18,588 nucleotides of DNA from JABMRW01 sp964396965 (lineage in GTDB: Bacteria; Chloroflexota; Dehalococcoidia; Dehalococcoidales; BS750m-G39). Shown here in pieces: positions 13,860 through 18,588 of the stretch. The stretch covers positions 1-18,588 of the forward strand of contig CAYNGD010000029.1 in the NCBI GenBank assembly GCA_964396965.1. Direction: 5' to 3'. The notes below the pieces were generated by a model, which was not told where the DNA came from, ran no database searches, and saw only the letters and a list, made by a program, of their open reading frames with translations. Position 1 is the first letter of the stretch; each line of letters starts with the position of its first letter. The position numbers were made by a program, and so were the translations under genes.

Positions 13860-15529
13860 GTCCGGCCGAACTCTTTTTTCAACTGGGCGTAGCCGAGGTG
13901 AATCATGGTGGGCCGGCCGTGGGGGCAGGTATTGGGGGTGGCGCACTGCTCCAGCTGTCTTACCAGGTCACGCATCTCGGCATCGGTCAAGACCTGTCCG
14001 GCCCTGACCGCGCCGTGACAGGCCATAGTGATGATTATATCTTCTGCCCAGCCGCTCTTATCCCCCGCTGACAGCGAGTCCAGCAGCTCGCGCAGCATCC
14101 CCGCCCAGTCCCTATCGTGGACTAGAACCGGCATCGCCCGGACCAGGAAGGTCCTTTCGCCGAATGGCTCGATGTCGAAGCCGAATTCGGCTAAATCCTG
14201 ATAGCGAGACTTTAATATCGCCTCCTGCCGGGGGCTGACCTCGAAGGTCACCGGCTCAAGCAGCCCCTGAACCTCTAGTTTCTGCTGCGCCCGCTGTTGC
14301 TCAAGCTTCTCGAAGAGGACGCGCTCATGGGCGGCGTGCTGGTCGATAAGGTAAAGCCCCTCCGGCCCCTCGGCGACGATATAGCTGCTGTTGAGCTGGC
14401 CCAGCACCCGCAGCACCGGCAGCGACAGTGCCGGGGTAAAGGCTGGGGGAGCCTGAGAGACGCCGGCATAGGGGATATGGGTAACCTCCTTTAACTCGGT
14501 GGGGAATACCGGCTCGGTGGTCGTTCTAACCCTTGGCACGGTGACCTGCGCGTTTAGAGCCCGGCGTACCACCCGCTGGAGGGCACCGAAAATAAGCGAA
14601 TCGCTGCGGAACTTGACCTCGCTCTTGGCGGGGTGAATATTAACATCAACATCCGCGGGAGGCATAGATATATTGATAACCGCCAGCGGGTGTCTGCCCA
14701 CCATCAGCAGCCCGTGATAGGCCTCCTCCAGCGCCTTGGCCAGCAGGCGGCTGTTCACCCAGCGGCGGTTGACGAAGAAGCTCAGGTTTCCCCGCCCCGA
14801 ACGGTTGACGTCAGGTGAAGAGACCATACCGCTAATCCGGGGTGCCTGAGTCGCCTCATCGTTAAGCTCAATCATATTTCCGGCTATATCAGCGCCGTAG
14901 ACGGCAACCAGGCTATCGATAAGCCTGCCACTGCCCGGCGTCCTCAATGCCGACCGGCCATCAATCAATAATGAAAACTTGACCTCGGGGAAGGCCAGGG
15001 CATACTGGCTGACCACATTGGCGATGTGGCTGTTCTCGGTGGCCGCCGACCTGAGAAATTTTAACCTGGCCGGTACCCTGCGGAAGAGGTCTTTAACCGT
15101 GACCGCGGTCCCCCGGGAGCGTCCTCGGCTGCCCTGGCTGGTAATTTTACCATCCCGTAACTCAAGGTAGCTGCCCGTTTCATCTGTAGCGCAGCTGGTC
15201 ATCTCGACCTCGGCCACGGCGGCGATGCTGGGCAGTGCCTCCCCCCGGAAACCGAGGCTCTGGATGGACTCCAGGTCATCCAGGCTCTTTACCTTGCTGG
15301 TGGCGTAGCGGTCGAAGGCCAGCTCCATCTCATCGGAAGGAATCCCCGCCCCGTTATCAGTCACCCGGATAAGGCTTATCCCGCCGCCCCTGACCTCGAC
15401 TGAAATCTGGGAAGAGCCGGCGTCCAGCGAGTTCTCCACCAGTTCCTTGACCACCGAGGCCGGTCTCTCCACCACCTCGCCGGCGGCAATCCGGGCGATT
15501 ACTTTAGGGTCTAAGGCTCTGATGGGCAT
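13856..15529 (-). CDS. mutL: DNA mismatch repair endonuclease MutL
   Basis: This 557-residue MutL has the GHKL ATPase blocks RIAAGEVVERPASVVKELVE with NSLDAG, VTDNGAGI, DRYATSKVKSLDDL and SLGFRGEALPSIAAV in the N-terminal 110 residues. The C-terminal dimerisation/endonuclease domain carries IDQHAAHERVLFEKL (the DQHAx2Ex4E metal motif beginning at residue 396), ACHGAVRAGQ near 503 and CPHGRP near 535. The active-site set is complete, so this is a nicking MutL as in bacteria lacking MutH. It incises the error-containing strand after mismatch recognition; no mutS is in the window. Its ATG lies two bases after the pcrA stop, so both repair genes share one transcript. Confidence 0.96.
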   Translation of the reverse strand: MPIRALDPKVIARIAAGEVVERPASVVKELVENSLDAGSSQISVEVRGGGISLIRVTDNGAGIPSDEMELAFDRYATSKVKSLDDLESIQSLGFRGEALPSIAAVAEVEMTSCATDETGSYLELRDGKITSQGSRGRSRGTAVTVKDLFRRVPARLKFLRSAATENSHIANVVSQYALAFPEVKFSLLIDGRSALRTPGSGRLIDSLVAVYGADIAGNMIELNDEATQAPRISGMVSSPDVNRSGRGNLSFFVNRRWVNSRLLAKALEEAYHGLLMVGRHPLAVINISMPPADVDVNIHPAKSEVKFRSDSLIFGALQRVVRRALNAQVTVPRVRTTTEPVFPTELKEVTHIPYAGVSQAPPAFTPALSLPVLRVLGQLNSSYIVAEGPEGLYLIDQHAAHERVLFEKLEQQRAQQKLEVQGLLEPVTFEVSPRQEAILKSRYQDLAEFGFDIEPFGERTFLVRAMPVLVHDRDWAGMLRELLDSLSAGDKSGWAEDIIITMACHGAVRAGQVLTDAEMRDLVRQLEQCATPNTCPHGRPTMIHLGYAQLKKEFGRT

Positions 15530-15531
15530 GG

Positions 15532-17715
15532 CTAGTCCGTCTTCTCCAGATTGGCGAAGCTCAGCAGCAGCTTCTTGACGCCCACCCCGCCGGTGAAGGC
15601 CACCAGCACCTCTTTATCACCATTCACCACCTTGCAGTTGACCACCACCCCGCTGCCGAACTGGGCGTGGCGGACGCGATCGCCGGGCTTAAGCTCGGGG
15701 GTATCGGCGCGGGAGGAAGGCCTTTTGTTCCAGGAGTAGAGAGAAGGCATCACCTGGCTCTCCTCCCGCTGCCACAGGTCGCCCTTGGCTACCAGGCGCT
15801 TGGGTATGTCGCCCAGGAAACGAGACGGCGTGCTCACCATCTGAGAGCCCATCAGGCTGCGGCGGAAGGCATAGACCAGATAGACCCGCTGCTTGGCCCG
15901 GGTTATGCCCACATAGCAGAGCCGCCTTTCCTCCTCCATCTGCTCCGGGTCGGTCAGCGACTTGAAGTGGGGCAGGATGCCCTCCTCGACGCCGACGATA
16001 AACACCACCGGGAACTCCAGCCCCTTGGCCTGGTGCAGGGTGACCAGTGTTACCGCGTCCACCGTCTCGTCGAGGCCGTCCACATCGGAGACCAGGGCCA
16101 CTCCCTCAAGGAAGGCGGTCAGGCCCTCCCCTGGTTTAAGGTGGCGGTACTCATTAGCCACGGTGCGGAGCTCTAAGATATTCTCCCAGCGCTCCTCGCC
16201 GTCCTTTTCGGCCAGTAAATATTCCTCGTAGCCAGTATTCTTTACCACCATGTCGAAGAGCTCGACCAGGTCGAGTTCCTTGTTTCCGGCGGTAAGCTCC
16301 TCTATCAGCTCCAGAAAGCCAGTAAGAACTTTAACGGTGCGGGGGCTAAACGGGGTCGCCTGTTCTTTGTCTTTGGACTCGGTGATAAGCTTCAGCGCCT
16401 CATAAATGGTGATGCCCTGAGACTTGGCCCAGCTGGAAAGCTGGCTCTGGCTCTGCTGGCCGATAGCGCGCTGGGGGACGTTGATTATCCTGAGCAGGCT
16501 GACGCTGTCCCTGGGGTTCTGGATGACCCTGAGGTAGGCGATGATATCCTTGACCTCCCGCCGCTCGTAGAAGCGGGTCCCGGCCACCAGCTTGTAGGGT
16601 GTACCGTAGCGGATAAAGGCCTCCTCCAGAGCCCTGGACTGGGCGTTGGTGCGGTACATCACGGCGCAATCGCCCGGCTTGGCCTTGCCTCCCTCCACCA
16701 GACGCTCTATCTCGCTGACGACGAACTGGGCCTCCTCCTGTTCGGTGTAGGTCTCGACGATATTGGTCAGTTCGCCCGGCTCGTTCTCCGTCCAGAGCTT
16801 CTTGGGCTTGCGCTGCTGGTTGGCCGAAATTACACAGGAGGCTGTCTCTAGTATAAGCTGGGTGGAGCGGTAGTTCTGCTCCAGCAGGACGACCCTGGCC
16901 TCGGGGTAGTCCTTCTCGAAGCTGAGTATATTGCGCAGGTCGGCGAAGCGCCAGGAGTAGATGGACTGGTCGGGGTCGCCGACGACGCAGATATTGTGCC
17001 TCTCACCACCCAGCTGCCGAATAAGCTCGTACTGGACCAGATTGGTGTCCTGGAACTCGTCAACCAGTATATGCAGGTAGCGCGACTGGTACTTGGCCAG
17101 CGTCTCCGGGCTTTTGCGGAAAAGCTGGACAGTCTTCATCAGCAGGTCGTCGAAGTCCAGGGCGTTGCTCTCACTGAGCAACTCCTGGTAGCGCTCGTAG
17201 ACCCGCCCCACCACCTCCTCGAAATAGCTGCGGGTGCGTTTGACATAGTCCGCCGGGGCTATCATGGTGCTCTTGGCGGCGGATAGGGCCGAGGCCACCG
17301 CGCGGGGGGCGTACTGCTTGGGGTCGAGGCCAACCTCCTGGATTACCCGTTTAAGCAGGCTGAGCTGGTCCTCGTCGTCGTAGATGACGAAGCGGGGGTC
17401 AACACCGTTAGGCTTGCCGTCCCGGCGCAGGATGCGGGCGCAGATGGCGTGGAAGGTGCCGATGGTCAGGCTGCCCACCATCCTCTCCCCGATGAGGTGG
17501 TTCAGCCTCTCCACCATCTCCCGGGCAGCCTTGTTGGTGAAGGTAACCGCCATGATGCGGTAGGGGCTGACACCACAGACCTTGATAAGATAGGCCACCC
17601 GGTGGGTAATGACCTTGGTCTTGCCGCTGCCGGGGCCGGCCAGAATCAGCACCGGCCCCTCGATTATCTCTACCGCTTGCCTCTGGGCTTGGTTAAGCTC
17701 GGCCAGGATATCCAT
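15532..17715 (-). CDS. pcrA: ATP-dependent DNA helicase PcrA/UvrD (superfamily 1A)
   Basis: This 727-residue 3'-5' helicase serves repair and removal of protein blocks. Motifs in order: the Q-motif region LNQAQRQAV, Walker A AGPGSGKT at 26-33, VTFTNKAAREM, TIGTFHAICARILR, NALDFDDLL, the DEFQDTN box, VVGDPDQSIYSWRFAD, EQNYRST, then VTLHQAKGLEFPVVFIVGVEEG and EEERRLCYVGITRAK. The C-terminus holds a Tudor-like tail (GDRVRHAQFGSGVVV...) found in PcrA and used for RNA polymerase contact. Motif III reads WRFAD where WRGAD is usual. A TATAAT box lies seven bases before the ATG, so its message appears leaderless. mutL follows at two bases, suggesting that the helicase unwinds from MutL nicks. Confidence 0.95.
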   Translation of the reverse strand: MDILAELNQAQRQAVEIIEGPVLILAGPGSGKTKVITHRVAYLIKVCGVSPYRIMAVTFTNKAAREMVERLNHLIGERMVGSLTIGTFHAICARILRRDGKPNGVDPRFVIYDDEDQLSLLKRVIQEVGLDPKQYAPRAVASALSAAKSTMIAPADYVKRTRSYFEEVVGRVYERYQELLSESNALDFDDLLMKTVQLFRKSPETLAKYQSRYLHILVDEFQDTNLVQYELIRQLGGERHNICVVGDPDQSIYSWRFADLRNILSFEKDYPEARVVLLEQNYRSTQLILETASCVISANQQRKPKKLWTENEPGELTNIVETYTEQEEAQFVVSEIERLVEGGKAKPGDCAVMYRTNAQSRALEEAFIRYGTPYKLVAGTRFYERREVKDIIAYLRVIQNPRDSVSLLRIINVPQRAIGQQSQSQLSSWAKSQGITIYEALKLITESKDKEQATPFSPRTVKVLTGFLELIEELTAGNKELDLVELFDMVVKNTGYEEYLLAEKDGEERWENILELRTVANEYRHLKPGEGLTAFLEGVALVSDVDGLDETVDAVTLVTLHQAKGLEFPVVFIVGVEEGILPHFKSLTDPEQMEEERRLCYVGITRAKQRVYLVYAFRRSLMGSQMVSTPSRFLGDIPKRLVAKGDLWQREESQVMPSLYSWNKRPSSRADTPELKPGDRVRHAQFGSGVVVNCKVVNGDKEVLVAFTGGVGVKKLLLSFANLEKTD

Positions 17716-17722
17716 CTACTTC

Positions 17723-17751
17723 ATTATAACATTGGCGCCGAGGCTTAACAA
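17723..17751 (-). promoter_or_regulatory. Promoter of pcrA-mutL giving a leaderless transcript
   Basis: On the minus strand TTGTTA (17746-17751), a 17-base spacer and a perfect TATAAT (17723-17728) are followed by only seven bases before the pcrA ATG at 17715. Initiation at the normal distance would fall on or next to the start codon. No Shine-Dalgarno is present. Confidence 0.65.
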
Positions 17752-17788
17752 AGCTGACTTTAAGGGGAAATTGTGGGTTTATGTCAAG

Positions 17789-18588
17789 CTATTTGAGGGC
17801 TCGTTCTACTGCTTTAAAGTTGAAGGATTTTTCCATGATCTCCAGCAGGCGGGGCAGCTTCTTCTCCTGGTTAAAGTGGGGCCTGCCCAGCGCTAGCTCG
17901 ATGGTGTTGATTATGGAGCCGGTATCGTTCCGGGTCAGTATGAGGGGGATGCCCCTCTCCCCGGCATGGGTGCGGACGCGATAGGTCGGCTCAACGCCGC
18001 CGCTCAAGACCAGGCACCGGCTCGGTGTCTCCAGCGCCGCCAACTGCATATCGGGGCGGTCGCTCCTTAAGATAGCCGCCTTGTTGGCCTTGCGCCCGAA
18101 GTAGAGGGGACCGTGGTCAACAACCATCCCCCCCACCATGATGTTCTCGACAACCTCATCCGATTTCTCGGCATCGTTTAAGATTTCACCCTGGACCTGC
18201 TCGGCAATCTCGCCTACCGTCAGCCCGAAGAGGGCTCTATCCTCGGGGAGCACCCCCAGCACCGCCACCACGCCGGACAGGCGCTCGGAGACTATCTCCA
18301 GCCTTCTCACCGGCACCTTGTTGACGACGACACCCAGCAGGCTCTCCCCGAAGCCACCGCAGTCGGCGGCCAGTTTGGCCCCGGTCAGCCCCTCGGAGTA
18401 AGGCTCGACAACGATGACTTTAACCCCCAGCGCCTCAGCCACCTCGGCGGCGGGCTCAATCGGCTTAGCCCCCGGCCTCATCCGCCATACTCCTTCGACT
18501 ATGACCACGTCTTTATTCTTGGCGACTTTATCGTAGGCCCTCTTTATTTTACTAGCCAGCCCCTCCCTGGCGATAACCGGGCAGAGGT
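17789..18588 (-). CDS. BioD-like P-loop / DRTGG-domain protein (phosphotransacetylase N-terminal-like), 5' part missing
   Basis: The frame is open from the TAG at 17789-17791 to the right edge, giving about 265 residues of a protein whose N-terminal P-loop lies outside. The visible part begins LCPVIAREGLASKIKRAYDK, continues KNKDVVIVEGVWRMRPG (dethiobiotin-synthetase-like region) and VVVNKVPVRRLE, and from about VLGVLPEDRALFGLTVGEIAE passes into a DRTGG-type domain with ENIMVGGMVVDHGPLYF, KAAILRSDRPDMQLAALET and LVLSGG. Such proteins are related to the N-terminal regulatory half of long phosphate acetyltransferases; their own function is unclear. A GTG at 18508 is an internal codon rather than the start, because homologous-looking sequence continues upstream of it. 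It lies 73 bases upstream of pcrA on the same strand, but pcrA has its own promoter in between. Confidence 0.82.
   Translation of the reverse strand, partial: LCPVIAREGLASKIKRAYDKVAKNKDVVIVEGVWRMRPGAKPIEPAAEVAEALGVKVIVVEPYSEGLTGAKLAADCGGFGESLLGVVVNKVPVRRLEIVSERLSGVVAVLGVLPEDRALFGLTVGEIAEQVQGEILNDAEKSDEVVENIMVGGMVVDHGPLYFGRKANKAAILRSDRPDMQLAALETPSRCLVLSGGVEPTYRVRTHAGERGIPLILTRNDTGSIINTIELALGRPHFNQEKKLPRLLEIMEKSFNFKAVERALK
18578..18588. repeat. Right copy of the 11-base end-to-end direct repeat
   Basis: The final 11 bases repeat the first 11 of the window (CGGGCAGAGGT). Here they encode the L-C-P of the DRTGG protein, in the same codon phase as L-C-P in the recombinase at the other end. Confidence 0.6.

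Noticed and set aside
1..18588. Complete circular plasmid or phage genome
   Set aside because: Despite the 11-base end repeat, genes are cut at both ends and the content is chromosomal housekeeping; no replication or structural genes are present.

Overview
This 18.6 kb stretch looks like chromosome from an anaerobic bacterium, probably a Chloroflexota / Dehalococcoidia-type organism. That placement is an inference from the gene set (MvhD/HdrA electron-transfer proteins, a UPF0261 protein, a split PEP-synthase-like dikinase, a BioD-like/DRTGG protein) and the general feel of the proteins; no phylogenetic marker was compared. Housekeeping genes (tRNA-Gly, queA, surE, mutL, pcrA) show it is chromosomal. 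No rRNA, CRISPR array, transposase or complete mobile element is visible.

Layout. (a) 1-417: N-terminal part of a tyrosine recombinase running off the left edge, starting 36 bases beyond the 3' end of a tRNA-Gly(TCC) gene (453-528), as expected at the edge of an element integrated at a tRNA. (b) 600-1942: a GC-rich UPF0261 / Tm-1-like gene, preceded by a decayed C-terminal scrap of a short-chain dehydrogenase. (c) 1939-6456: a more AT-rich block with a two-gene split dikinase (ATP-grasp subunit, then acceptor plus phosphohistidine subunit) on the minus strand, divergent from an orphan LivK-type lipoprotein and closed by a strong hairpin. (d) 6619-7650: queA. (e) 7746-13019: a flavin/iron-sulfur operon (MvhD/FlxD-, FlxC-, FlxB- and FlxA-like), tail-to-tail with hdrA. 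(f) 13080-17715: surE, tail-to-tail with a pcrA-mutL DNA-repair operon. (g) 17789 to the right edge: a BioD-like/DRTGG protein lacking its N-terminus.

How the genes may work together. The Flx-like proteins plus HdrA fit an NADH-linked, probably flavin-bifurcating complex passing electrons to ferredoxin and a disulfide or other acceptor. HdrB and HdrC are not in the window. The split dikinase lacks the PEP-binding barrel of PEP synthase and matches the two-subunit layout of phenylphosphate synthase and the domain content of rifampin phosphotransferase. Next to a solute-binding lipoprotein, it suggests a capture-and-phosphorylate module for an unknown small molecule. This is the most promising candidate for an undescribed system here. 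A composition step and the dehydrogenase scar at its left border suggest it was inserted into an older dehydrogenase-UPF0261 operon.

Expression. Sigma70-like promoters can be read in front of the tRNA, dikinase, livK, queA and pcrA genes. The pcrA and queA transcripts appear leaderless or nearly so, while hdrA, livK and the large dikinase subunit have strong Shine-Dalgarno sites. Both convergent gene pairs end in a shared CTAG with no room for a terminator.
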